NCBI GenBank assembly: GCA_947625475.1
Contig: CANQOL010000002.1
Location: forward strand, 1 to 64,000
Length of the DNA: 64,000 bases
Direction: 5' to 3'
DNA from: an uncultured Acetatifactor sp.
Lineage (GTDB): Bacteria > Bacillota > Clostridia > Lachnospirales > Lachnospiraceae
Shown: positions 53,991-61,815 of the stretch, in pieces
Layout: each line of letters opens with the position of its first letter
Position numbering within the stretch: the first letter of the stretch is position 1
Made by a program: the position numbers and the translations under genes
The notes under the pieces: model-generated
Databases searched by the model: none
Told to the model about the DNA's origin: nothing
The model's input: the letters and a program-made list of their open reading frames with translations, nothing else

Positions 53991-54140
53991 CCGCCTGTTT
54001 CCGCCTTCATTATATTGGCGCGCCGTTCCAGTGTCAACAGGAACCTGAGTCTAAGTCCCCCCGCCAGCCCTGCAGGCCGGCGCCCGGGACAGTTCTCCCG
54101 CGGCTCACCGCCTCTCATCCAAATACAGCTGCACCCGGTT
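53991..54140. repeat. Copy 2 of the duplicated lipoprotein-end/promoter block
   Basis: This is the counterpart of 52123-52319. The first half gives the promoter below and the second half encodes the end of the 742-residue lipoprotein. Such a block would arise when a lipoprotein gene was duplicated in tandem. Confidence 0.92.
54009..54037 (-). promoter_or_regulatory. Perfect consensus promoter of the short lipoprotein
   Basis: TTGACA (54032-54037), a 17-nt spacer and TATAAT (54009-54014) on the minus strand, inside copy 2. It would transcribe the remnant and then the 475-residue lipoprotein. Confidence 0.85.
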
Positions 54141-56333
54141 ATCCAGATTTTGAGCTGCCTGGGCAGCAGAATAATCCCCATCCATGTAATCAGAAATCTC
54201 CTGATCAAAAATTTCCTGCAGCCCCTTGGGCGCCTCCTCCAAAGGCACGCAGCTTTCCAGAAATTCCTGAAAGCTCTGCCACTCCCCCACCTGCCGCAGC
54301 TCCTGAGGTGTCATCCACTCCCCAGGCTCCCGGTGTAATCTTCTGACACTCAGCTCCGATTCCATCCGGTTCTCCTTCTTTTTTTGCACGCTCTCCCCCA
54401 ATAGAGTTTCCAGATAGATTCCGGCCGCCCTTCGGTCTGCGCAATTCTTATTGACCACAAACACCCCGTTTGCCGACACCAGATTGCCTTCCCCTGTCTC
54501 GGAAGGATAGCCCACAAAAAAGCAGTCCTCTCCCACCTTTTGCTGCAAATATGTATACAGGCTGAAACGGGTAATCACGGCCGGGTCCACAGCCAGGATC
54601 CTTCCCTCCGCCAGCCAGGCGTCCGCTCCGCTCAGATCCGGATCGGTGATCGTCCCGGTCTCCTTTGCCAACTCCAGCAGCGCTGCAAACCCTTCCTCTT
54701 CAAACCTGCACTCTCCCTTTTCCCAGTCCAGGAAAGGGGAATGCGCTAAATCCATACCAACCAGGGCCCGGATCAAATCATAGGGCGTATAGCGCTCGCC
54801 TCCCGCCACGATTCCCTCCAGACCGGCATTTTCCTGAACAAGCTTCCAAATATCCGCGAGACTCCAGGAATCCTCCGGCCAGATATCCCTGGTGGTGACC
54901 AGGGTATATACCCGCATCTCGTCAGGCACTCCCCAGAGAACCCCATCCCTGGTTCCCAGTCCCAAGGCGGCTGGAAAGAGCGCATCCAGCGTCTCCTGTC
55001 CGATCAGCTCCCCCAGATCCAAAAGCGCCCCCTTCTCTGCCAGAAGCTCCATATCCTGAATCGACAGATACAGAATATCCGGTCCCTTCCCGGCAGTCAG
55101 CTCTGCCAAAGCTCTGTCTCTCCCGCTCTCATCCTCATAGCTCTCCCAGCTGAACTGACAGGAGGGATTCATACGGGAGGCTATGGCTGCCCCCTCTTTC
55201 CCCGGCTCGTACTCGCCCAGCAGACTCACCACCTGCAGAGTCGCCCCCGGCTCCGGTTTTTCAGCGGACAAAAGAACTCTCCAACCCTCCTCTCTGCCAT
55301 CCACCAGCAGCACCGGCAGTTTCCCCTCCGCAAGGAGCAGATAGGTGGCGGTACGACTGTCAAATCCATTCTCTCTCAGAGCAAACACCAGCTCCCTCTC
55401 CCCGTCTGTCGTATCCCAGCATACCACGCCTTCCTCCGTCTCGTAGTAGACCCTGCTTCCCGCAATTCCATAGAGCCGATACACATCCTCCGGAAGACTG
55501 GCCAGTGTCCGCAACTCCTGTGCCCGGGCATCCCAAAAAACAATCCGGGGATGGAGACTTTCCCCGTCATACACCGGAAAATACAAAATACCATCCCCAT
55601 CCCGGACAGGACTGCCCACGCTTCCATTTTCCCCAAAATCCTGCCGCAGCACGCTTTTGCCTGTCTCGTCCGCCGCCAGCAGCATACTGCCGTAACCTAC
55701 ATAGGAACAGCCTGCACCGTCCACCAGGCACTGAACCTGGCCGTAGAAGGCAAGCCCTCCCTCTTCCAGATAAGAAGCCGTCAGGTCTGTATGACGCTGT
55801 ACTTCTCCTTCCCCGTCCGTCAAAAAAAGTTCATAGCCCAGAGCCTTTGGCTTCGCCGGATCCTCTAGCTTTGCCGTCAGGAAGGCATACTCCCCCTCCC
55901 CCCGCACATCCATGTCCACAATCATACTTCCTGCCATGGCTCCCAGACTCTCAGCTGTCACCTCAAGACGTTCCCGGCACTCTCCTGCTCCGTCCGTCAC
56001 AGTCACAAGAGCTTTTCCCTGGCCGCCGCCAAAGCTGCACTCCATCAAATACATCCTGTCCCCCAAAATGCGGACCGCATCCCTGTGCTCCTCCTCCATT
56101 TCACAGGGATCCCACGGGAAAAATTCCTCTGCATAGAGCTGAGTGTCCTTTCTCATCCCCTCTCCCACCACAGCATTGCTGAGATTCACTTTCCCCACTG
56201 TGTATGTCATCTCCTGCTGTACGGCGCTGCTATCCGGGGATTCCTGCACACCCTCACGCTCCCCGCCGCTGCATCCGCCCAGCAATAGAGCGCTCAAAAA
56301 CACACACAGTATTCTTCTTCCGACAGATCTCAT
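54105..56333 (-). CDS. Large lipoprotein: propeller-like region plus solute-binding domain
   Basis: The 742-residue protein has a signal peptide and lipobox ALLLGGCSGG. Residues 40-370 show repeated short strands with GDG/DGE turns and a WDTTDGER motif, like a beta-propeller. The remainder is a solute-binding domain (ELTAGKGPDILYLSIQDMELL, YPSETGEGN) ending in LDNRVQLYLDE. It is a close paralogue of the 775-residue protein at 58286-60613. The start at 56333 overlaps the regulator's stop by 4 nt and is 5 nt after GGAG; the frame open to 56807 lies within the regulator gene. Confidence 0.87.
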   Translation of the reverse strand: MRSVGRRILCVFLSALLLGGCSGGEREGVQESPDSSAVQQEMTYTVGKVNLSNAVVGEGMRKDTQLYAEEFFPWDPCEMEEEHRDAVRILGDRMYLMECSFGGGQGKALVTVTDGAGECRERLEVTAESLGAMAGSMIVDMDVRGEGEYAFLTAKLEDPAKPKALGYELFLTDGEGEVQRHTDLTASYLEEGGLAFYGQVQCLVDGAGCSYVGYGSMLLAADETGKSVLRQDFGENGSVGSPVRDGDGILYFPVYDGESLHPRIVFWDARAQELRTLASLPEDVYRLYGIAGSRVYYETEEGVVCWDTTDGERELVFALRENGFDSRTATYLLLAEGKLPVLLVDGREEGWRVLLSAEKPEPGATLQVVSLLGEYEPGKEGAAIASRMNPSCQFSWESYEDESGRDRALAELTAGKGPDILYLSIQDMELLAEKGALLDLGELIGQETLDALFPAALGLGTRDGVLWGVPDEMRVYTLVTTRDIWPEDSWSLADIWKLVQENAGLEGIVAGGERYTPYDLIRALVGMDLAHSPFLDWEKGECRFEEEGFAALLELAKETGTITDPDLSGADAWLAEGRILAVDPAVITRFSLYTYLQQKVGEDCFFVGYPSETGEGNLVSANGVFVVNKNCADRRAAGIYLETLLGESVQKKKENRMESELSVRRLHREPGEWMTPQELRQVGEWQSFQEFLESCVPLEEAPKGLQEIFDQEISDYMDGDYSAAQAAQNLDNRVQLYLDERR

Positions 56334-58249
56334 CTCTTCTCCTTTTCTGTGCCAAAAACATCTCCGTACACCCGCTCCAGGTGCTCCCGCAGATGCTCCT
56401 GCAGGGCAGGGACTCCCATCAGCCGCTCCAGGCCGTAGGAGAGCCTCACATAGGGCAGGCTGTCCTGAGAAGTGTACCTGCCTGTGCTCCAGAGCTGCTC
56501 CCGGTTCCAGCCCATATCGTAGAGGGAAAGCCTCAGCATGGTGCCAAGGCCCGCTCCCAGCGACGCCCGGATGGCGGCATCGGAGGCCCCGACCGCCTCC
56601 TCCAGCTGTCCCAGACTGCCCAGATAGCTGCCCAGGCTCCGCATCACCAGGGCATACTCCGGATAGCAGGATACGCCGAACCGCCTTCCCTCCAGATTTC
56701 TCCGAAGGGACTGCATCAGCTCCGCGGCCCTTTTCAGCCTCCCCTCCCGGGCACAGGCCAGGGCCAGAGAGCTGACACAGTTGATCTCCTGGCGGCCAAG
56801 ATCCCACTGGGAGAGCACCTCATCCCCCAAGCCGGGCACTGTGATCCGAAGAGCCGCCTCCAGGCGTTCTATGTAACGGTCCGCCTTCTCCCGCCCCAGC
56901 CAGTAGTTCAGTCCTGCCCGGCGGAAGGAGAGGTACTGGCGCAGCTGCGTATTCCCTCCGTCCCCCTTTTTCTCCAGTTCCTCCAGCAGGGGAAGGGCCT
57001 CCCTATACTGGCAGTTGCTGATCAGAAGCTCCAGCTCTACCATCCGGTCCATCAGCTGAGGGTACAGCAGAGGGATGGCGGACTCAAAATAGTCCCCCTC
57101 CCTGCCAAGCCGTGCCAGAAGGCTCCGCAGGGTGCTTCTCCTGGGATAACTCCTTCCGCTCTCGATCCGGGAGAGGGTGGCCTGCTGACAGATCTCCCCG
57201 CACAGCTCCTCCTGGCTTTGCCCCAGAGCCAGCCTTCTGCACCGGATCACATCCCCGCAGAAGACCGGTTCCAGCCGTCCCAGTCCCTCCTCCCAGTTCC
57301 AGGGTTCTTCCGGGATACCGTAGCTCTCGTATAGGCCCTTCAGCAGGCGGCGGGTTTCCTCAAACTCCCCCTGCCTCTCCCGGTATCCTTCCTCCCCGGC
57401 CAGAATCTCCAGCACAGGCCCCAGGTAAGTCACTCTCTTCCGGTGGCAGAGCAGCCGCAGTACCCGCTCCGCCAGCGCCGCCCTCTCCCGGCCCTTCCCC
57501 TGGGCCCGATAGATTTCGCAGAGCCTCCAGGCGATCTGAGGCCAGAATTTGACCCGGTCCTCCTCGTCCTGGCAGCGCTCTCCGTAAGCCAGCAGGGCCT
57601 CGTACCCTGCCGCCGCCCGGGAGGTCTCCCCTATCTTCTCAAAGATCCGGCACCGCATCATCTCCAGGGCATACTCCGTCAGGGAAAGCCTGCGTCCCTC
57701 CCTGCCCGTGTACGCGCTTCTTTCGGCGTCCTCTCCCCCGGAAGAAAGGTTTCCTCCGCCGGAAATCTCCCCGGCCGCTCCGGGGCCCGCGCAGCTTCCT
57801 GTATCCCCTGCCGTCACCGCCAGCCCCCGCTCCAGTTCCTCCAAAATCTCCCCCGGCTCCCCCTGCCCGAAAAAGGAGACCATGGCCCGGCACAGGCACA
57901 GATACTGCCGGTGGAGAGAGCTTCTCTTCTCCGTGAGCCTCCCGTAGCGCTCCAGCAGAGGCCCGGCCTGCTCCCGCCGCCCGCTCTCCACCGCTCCCCG
58001 AAGCTCCTGGCGCAAGGCAAAGATCCTTTCCTCTCTCCAGTCCATCAGGCAGGAAAACTTGTCCGCCGACACCCCCGCCCTCTGAAGCAGAGCGTCGCAG
58101 ACAATCTTCTCACAGCCCTTGACGCCGTTCTCAATCTGGGCCAGTCCGGTCCGGGAGCAGATCCCCCGGCACAGCTCCCTCTGACTGACGCCGGACCTGC
58201 ACCGCATATATCCGATCACCTGGCCGATCTGCTGATAGATTCCTCCCAT
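56330..58249 (-). CDS. Regulator with two XRE helix-turn-helix/TPR-like halves
   Basis: The 639-residue protein has an XRE helix-turn-helix at residues 8-60 (SQRELCRGICSRTGLAQIENG) and a second at about 331-385 (SQEELCGEICQQATLSRIESG). Each is followed by helical repeats of TPR type, so it looks like an internal duplication. TPR-linked XRE proteins of the Rgg/PlcR/PrgX class bind secreted peptides. No peptide gene is recognised here, but the neighbouring genes encode surface binding proteins. It overlaps the next lipoprotein by 4 nt and lies 36 nt after the first one, so all three form one operon. Confidence 0.87.
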   Translation of the reverse strand: MGGIYQQIGQVIGYMRCRSGVSQRELCRGICSRTGLAQIENGVKGCEKIVCDALLQRAGVSADKFSCLMDWREERIFALRQELRGAVESGRREQAGPLLERYGRLTEKRSSLHRQYLCLCRAMVSFFGQGEPGEILEELERGLAVTAGDTGSCAGPGAAGEISGGGNLSSGGEDAERSAYTGREGRRLSLTEYALEMMRCRIFEKIGETSRAAAGYEALLAYGERCQDEEDRVKFWPQIAWRLCEIYRAQGKGRERAALAERVLRLLCHRKRVTYLGPVLEILAGEEGYRERQGEFEETRRLLKGLYESYGIPEEPWNWEEGLGRLEPVFCGDVIRCRRLALGQSQEELCGEICQQATLSRIESGRSYPRRSTLRSLLARLGREGDYFESAIPLLYPQLMDRMVELELLISNCQYREALPLLEELEKKGDGGNTQLRQYLSFRRAGLNYWLGREKADRYIERLEAALRITVPGLGDEVLSQWDLGRQEINCVSSLALACAREGRLKRAAELMQSLRRNLEGRRFGVSCYPEYALVMRSLGSYLGSLGQLEEAVGASDAAIRASLGAGLGTMLRLSLYDMGWNREQLWSTGRYTSQDSLPYVRLSYGLERLMGVPALQEHLREHLERVYGDVFGTEKEKR

Positions 58250-58285
58250 ACCTCTCCCCTCCGGCCCCTGCGGGCCGGGTCCTTT

Positions 58286-60613
58286 CTATTGTGCTTCATC
58301 CAGATACAGCTGCACCCGGTTGTCTATGATCCGGGCCGTCTCCTCGGCGGTCCGGCCTCCGTCAAAGTAAGCCGTCACTTCCTCTCCCAGGATAGCCATC
58401 AGATCCTCATGGCTCCGAGGCCCCGGCACACATTTTTCCAGGAGGGAATTTACCTCCTGAACCGAAGTGGCGCCGTCCTCAAAGGTGACCACCTCCTGCC
58501 CATACCACCGAAGCGCCCCTGTCTCCAAATCCTCAGTCATTTCCTCTGTGGGAAGATAAACCACCGGAAGAGTATCCGATGCAATTCTCCCCTGATCCTC
58601 CTGAACCTCTTCGCTCAACAGGCACTCCAAATATGCGGATACCGCCTTCGGCTGGGAAATATTTTTTCTGACAACCAAAAACCCCTTAGCATAAAGGTAG
58701 CTTCCGTTTCCCTTTTTCGTGGGAAATCCCACATAATGCAGGCCCGGCGCCCGCCGGGCGCCCCTAAAGGACGCTGCATCCCACCAGGTACTGCAGGCCG
58801 CCGTGCATATAACAGGCGCGCCCCCAGCCAAAAGCGCCTCCGGGTCCGCCGGTTCCTCCGGGGTGTATCTGCCCATGGCCTTTAGGAGCCTCACGAATTC
58901 CTCGCTTCCAAAATGGCTCTCCCTTCTCTCCCAGTCAATGAAAAACGGATCCTCCAGACTATATTCCAGCAATATGAGAAGCTCATTTGCGGAGGAATGA
59001 AAAGTCCCCCCATCCAGAAGCCTCAAAGTCTCCCCCTGCTCCATCTTCTCCAGAAATTCCTTCCATGTCCAGCTGTCCTTCTCCCATACCCGGTCTCCCA
59101 CCACAAGCGATACGGCTTCCACATTAGACGGTATGCCCGCCAGAGCCGCGTCCAGGGTCCCCAACTCCACCGCCGAGGGAATCATCCGGGCCAATGCCTC
59201 CTGCGGCAGGAAGGCGCTCAAATCCTCCAACAAGCCCTTTTCCCAGAGCATCTCCATGTCCTCCCGGGATACATATAAAAGCTCCGGTCCCCCGCCCGCG
59301 ATCAGCTCCGCCAATATCTGGTCCCGGTTTTCTGCACTGTCCTGAAACACATACCCATAGTTTGGATTCCGACGGCTGGCAACGGCCGCACAGGACTTCA
59401 CTCTGGCATCTCCCCCCGTCAGAGACGCGATGCGGACACTATCTGCTCTCTCCACCGGCTTTTCGGAAAAGAGGGCAAACCGGTACTCCCTCTCCCCGTT
59501 CACCTCTCCGTATGACAGCAGGACGGGCGTTCCCTCTTCCCGCAGCAGGAGCTTTTGGTTCAAAAGACCGGACATTCCGTTTTCCGAGTAATCAAATATC
59601 AGCGTTCTGACGCCGGATTCCACGTTCCATCTCACAATCCCGTCCCCCGTCCCGTAATACAGCTCATTTCCCTGCATTCCGAACAGCTCCGTTATGCTCT
59701 CCCCCTCCAGCTCTGCCAGCACATGAGGCTGCCTGCTTTGCAGGTCAAGCCACAGCAGACGGGTTCCGGTCTCTTTTCCGGCAGCCGGGAAAATCAGCTC
59801 CCCCTCCTGGGTTTTCATAGGACGGCCCACCTGTTCCTGATCGGAGCCCTGATACTCCATGACCGCCTCTCCCGCCCGGTCAAACACATACAGATCCCGA
59901 AAAGGATTCCTCTCATCCCCCCAACGGATATAGCTGTTTCCCTCCCCGTCCACAATACATTCCCCGTATATGCTTCCAAGAGAGACCTGCGAATTTTTTC
60001 TCAAAATCCCCTCTGCCTGATAGGCAGCCAGCAGATCCGTTCTCTCCGTCTCCCCCTCTTTTCCAAGGCGGGCAATCCCTATATCGTTTTTCACAATCTC
60101 CCCCGCCTCATCAAGGCCAAGCCCCACTGACATAACTGCCAGTTCCTGCTCTCCAAAAGCGTCCGCAGCCACTACTACATTCCCTAAAATATCCTCCCCC
60201 TCCGGCAGTCCCAACTGTTCCGGTGTCAATTCCCGGAGGGAGCCCGTCATAGAAGAGAGGTCAAAGATCTCCAGATCCGCCCCCACTGTATCCAGCTCGC
60301 CGGACCTTATATAAGGATACAGCACATAGACTTCTTTCCCATCATAAACCGGATCGGGAACCAGGAAGGTATTCTCCGGCCCATCCCCGGACTGTTCCCA
60401 GCGCACATAGGACTCAATCCAGAGAGACTGTTCCTCCTTCACCTGACCCTCCAGGGCAAATCCCTCCCTCTTCCAGTCCGCCAAAAGAACAGGAGCCGCT
60501 GTTTCCTCTGCCGGCTGTCCCTGGCTTTGTCTGTCAGACGGCTCCGCTGCGCCCGCGCATCCCGTCAAAAGAAATAACATCAGGATAAAAAGCTGCCATC
60601 TCCCTGCTCTCAT
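58286..60613 (-). CDS. Large lipoprotein: propeller-like region plus solute-binding domain
   Basis: The 775-residue protein has a signal peptide and lipobox LLTGCAG. A strand-rich region (about 40-400) with a WNVESG-type turn is followed by a solute-binding domain (ELIAGGGPELLYVSREDMEMLWEKGLL, HYVGFPTKKGNGSYLYAKGF) ending in IIDNRVQLYLDE. It is the first gene of the lipoprotein-regulator operon. The start at 60613 is 7 nt after GGAGG; an upstream ATG at 60655 would put extra residues before the signal peptide. Confidence 0.87.
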   Translation of the reverse strand: MRAGRWQLFILMLFLLTGCAGAAEPSDRQSQGQPAEETAAPVLLADWKREGFALEGQVKEEQSLWIESYVRWEQSGDGPENTFLVPDPVYDGKEVYVLYPYIRSGELDTVGADLEIFDLSSMTGSLRELTPEQLGLPEGEDILGNVVVAADAFGEQELAVMSVGLGLDEAGEIVKNDIGIARLGKEGETERTDLLAAYQAEGILRKNSQVSLGSIYGECIVDGEGNSYIRWGDERNPFRDLYVFDRAGEAVMEYQGSDQEQVGRPMKTQEGELIFPAAGKETGTRLLWLDLQSRQPHVLAELEGESITELFGMQGNELYYGTGDGIVRWNVESGVRTLIFDYSENGMSGLLNQKLLLREEGTPVLLSYGEVNGEREYRFALFSEKPVERADSVRIASLTGGDARVKSCAAVASRRNPNYGYVFQDSAENRDQILAELIAGGGPELLYVSREDMEMLWEKGLLEDLSAFLPQEALARMIPSAVELGTLDAALAGIPSNVEAVSLVVGDRVWEKDSWTWKEFLEKMEQGETLRLLDGGTFHSSANELLILLEYSLEDPFFIDWERRESHFGSEEFVRLLKAMGRYTPEEPADPEALLAGGAPVICTAACSTWWDAASFRGARRAPGLHYVGFPTKKGNGSYLYAKGFLVVRKNISQPKAVSAYLECLLSEEVQEDQGRIASDTLPVVYLPTEEMTEDLETGALRWYGQEVVTFEDGATSVQEVNSLLEKCVPGPRSHEDLMAILGEEVTAYFDGGRTAEETARIIDNRVQLYLDEAQ

Positions 60614-60656
60614 GCTGTATCCTCCCCTGTCCTTATCCAAAAAAATACTTTTTTTC

Positions 60657-60685
60657 ATGGTAACAATTCTTATTTCGTCCGTCAA
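60657..60685 (-). promoter_or_regulatory. Candidate promoter of the lipoprotein-regulator operon
   Basis: TTGACG (60680-60685), a 17-nt spacer and TACCAT (60657-60662) on the minus strand, 44 nt before the start. The gap 60614-60969 between divergent operons is AT-rich; apart from this and the promoter at 60870 I see no feature. Confidence 0.55.
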
Positions 60686-60869
60686 TGTCCTAATATCAAA
60701 ACATACCCCCTTCCCAAAAAATGTCACGCATATTACATAAAAATAAACGTCTGAATTTGTTTGTAATATTGTTAATGCATGTGCCGGTATTGATGAATGA
60801 TTTACCCTCCCTGTGGGAACTATATAGACATATTTACGGTTTCAGAGCTTTCGGTTTTCACCCGTCCTA

Positions 60870-60898
60870 TTGACAGGGCGGGAACGGCTGCGTATAAT
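60870..60898 (+). promoter_or_regulatory. Perfect consensus promoter of the cysteine-rich gene
   Basis: TTGACA (60870-60875), a 17-nt spacer and TATAAT (60893-60898), about 70 nt before the start at 60970. Confidence 0.88.
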
Positions 60899-60969
60899 GA
60901 TAGCATATTAAGTAGATAGGCTTTATATGCTTTTGACAAATTGAAATTCCTCCTGAAAGGCGGCAGGTT

Positions 60970-61179
60970 ATGAAGATTTTAATCAAGGATACGACACGAA
61001 AAGAACGGGAAGAAATCATCCGCCAATCGCTGGACTGCGGCGGAGGCGGCTGTGAAAACTGTTCCTCCTGCTGGCTTGGCGGCGGAGATCCCTATACAAT
61101 GTACCAGGACTATATTGACGGGAAAAAGGAAATATCTGAGATCAATGCGGAATACCGCGCAAGGCATCTTCACGGTTAA
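60970..61179 (+). CDS. Small cysteine-rich protein
   Basis: The 69-residue protein has a charged N-terminal helix (KDTTRKEREEIIRQSL) and four cysteines in CGGGGCENCSSC (residues 23-34), a possible zinc or iron-sulphur site. It ends with a second helix containing YQDYIDGKKEISEINAEY. A perfect consensus promoter supports strong expression. The family looks conserved but I cannot assign a role. Confidence 0.8.
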   Translation: MKILIKDTTRKEREEIIRQSLDCGGGGCENCSSCWLGGGDPYTMYQDYIDGKKEISEINAEYRARHLHG

Positions 61180-61286
61180 TAGGAGCGTGTTTCAGCGTCG
61201 TATTTTTCCAGCGCATAGCGAAACGCGACGCGAGGCATAACTGCGCGGCGGTCGATCAAGTATCATTGCCTCCAAAGTGATTCTGT

Positions 61287-61745
61287 TCAAAGCAAACCTC
61301 CTTCGGGCGTATAGCCGCCGGTGATTTCAATGACATTTCCGTCTGGATCGCGCAGACAGAAAAACCAATAGGGCCTACCCGCGTTGATATATCGTATTTC
61401 CGTCATGTCAGGCGCGATATGAAGTCCCTTGATGCGCTCATATTCCTTCCTCAAATCGAGCGCACCCAGGTTGATGACTATTTTCCCGATTCCGATGTTT
61501 TGCGTTTCCGTTGCCGCCGCATAATCGTCATAGAGCGGATCAAATCCTCCGGCACGCTCCACTTGATCCGGGTGTTCCGCGTCAAATTTCCCATTGAGCA
61601 GACACAGGCAAAGGCTGCCGACATTGAAAATTGCAAAGCGCGTCTTGTTCTGCGATAAAACATCCTTTTCCAAAAGCTGTCTATAAAAAGAGACAGACTG
61701 ATTAAAGTCGCGCACAACAAGGTAAATCGATCCGGTTTCAAGCAT
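61287..61745 (-). CDS. VOC-family (glyoxalase/bleomycin-resistance fold) protein
   Basis: The 152-residue protein has the paired beta-alpha-beta-beta-beta modules of the VOC superfamily: IYLVVRDFNQSVSFYRQLL at the start and RDPDGNVIEITGGY at the end, where a metal-ligand glutamate lies. Members are glyoxalases, dioxygenases or drug-binding proteins; the activity cannot be told. It lies 70 nt after the HelD-like gene, downstream of a palindrome at 61768-61789. Confidence 0.87.
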   Translation of the reverse strand: MLETGSIYLVVRDFNQSVSFYRQLLEKDVLSQNKTRFAIFNVGSLCLCLLNGKFDAEHPDQVERAGGFDPLYDDYAAATETQNIGIGKIVINLGALDLRKEYERIKGLHIAPDMTEIRYINAGRPYWFFCLRDPDGNVIEITGGYTPEGGLL

Positions 61746-61767
61746 TGTTCATTCCTCCAGGCAGAAT

Positions 61768-61789
61768 TCCACAGTGCTTTTGCTGTGGA
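61768..61789. promoter_or_regulatory. TCCACAG-N8-CTGTGGA palindrome before the VOC gene
   Basis: Two 7-bp arms lie 23-44 nt upstream of the VOC start. A similar palindrome with a 9-nt spacer lies upstream of the HelD-like gene (63933-63957). It could also act as a weak hairpin after the HelD-like gene, although no T-run follows. Confidence 0.45.
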
Positions 61790-61815
61790 CACTAGATGCT
61801 TGTAAATCCCCTGTG

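Noticed and set aside
57443..58885. A 480-codon plus-strand frame over the regulator and lipoprotein genes
   Set aside because: It crosses the boundary of two convincing minus-strand genes and has no motif.
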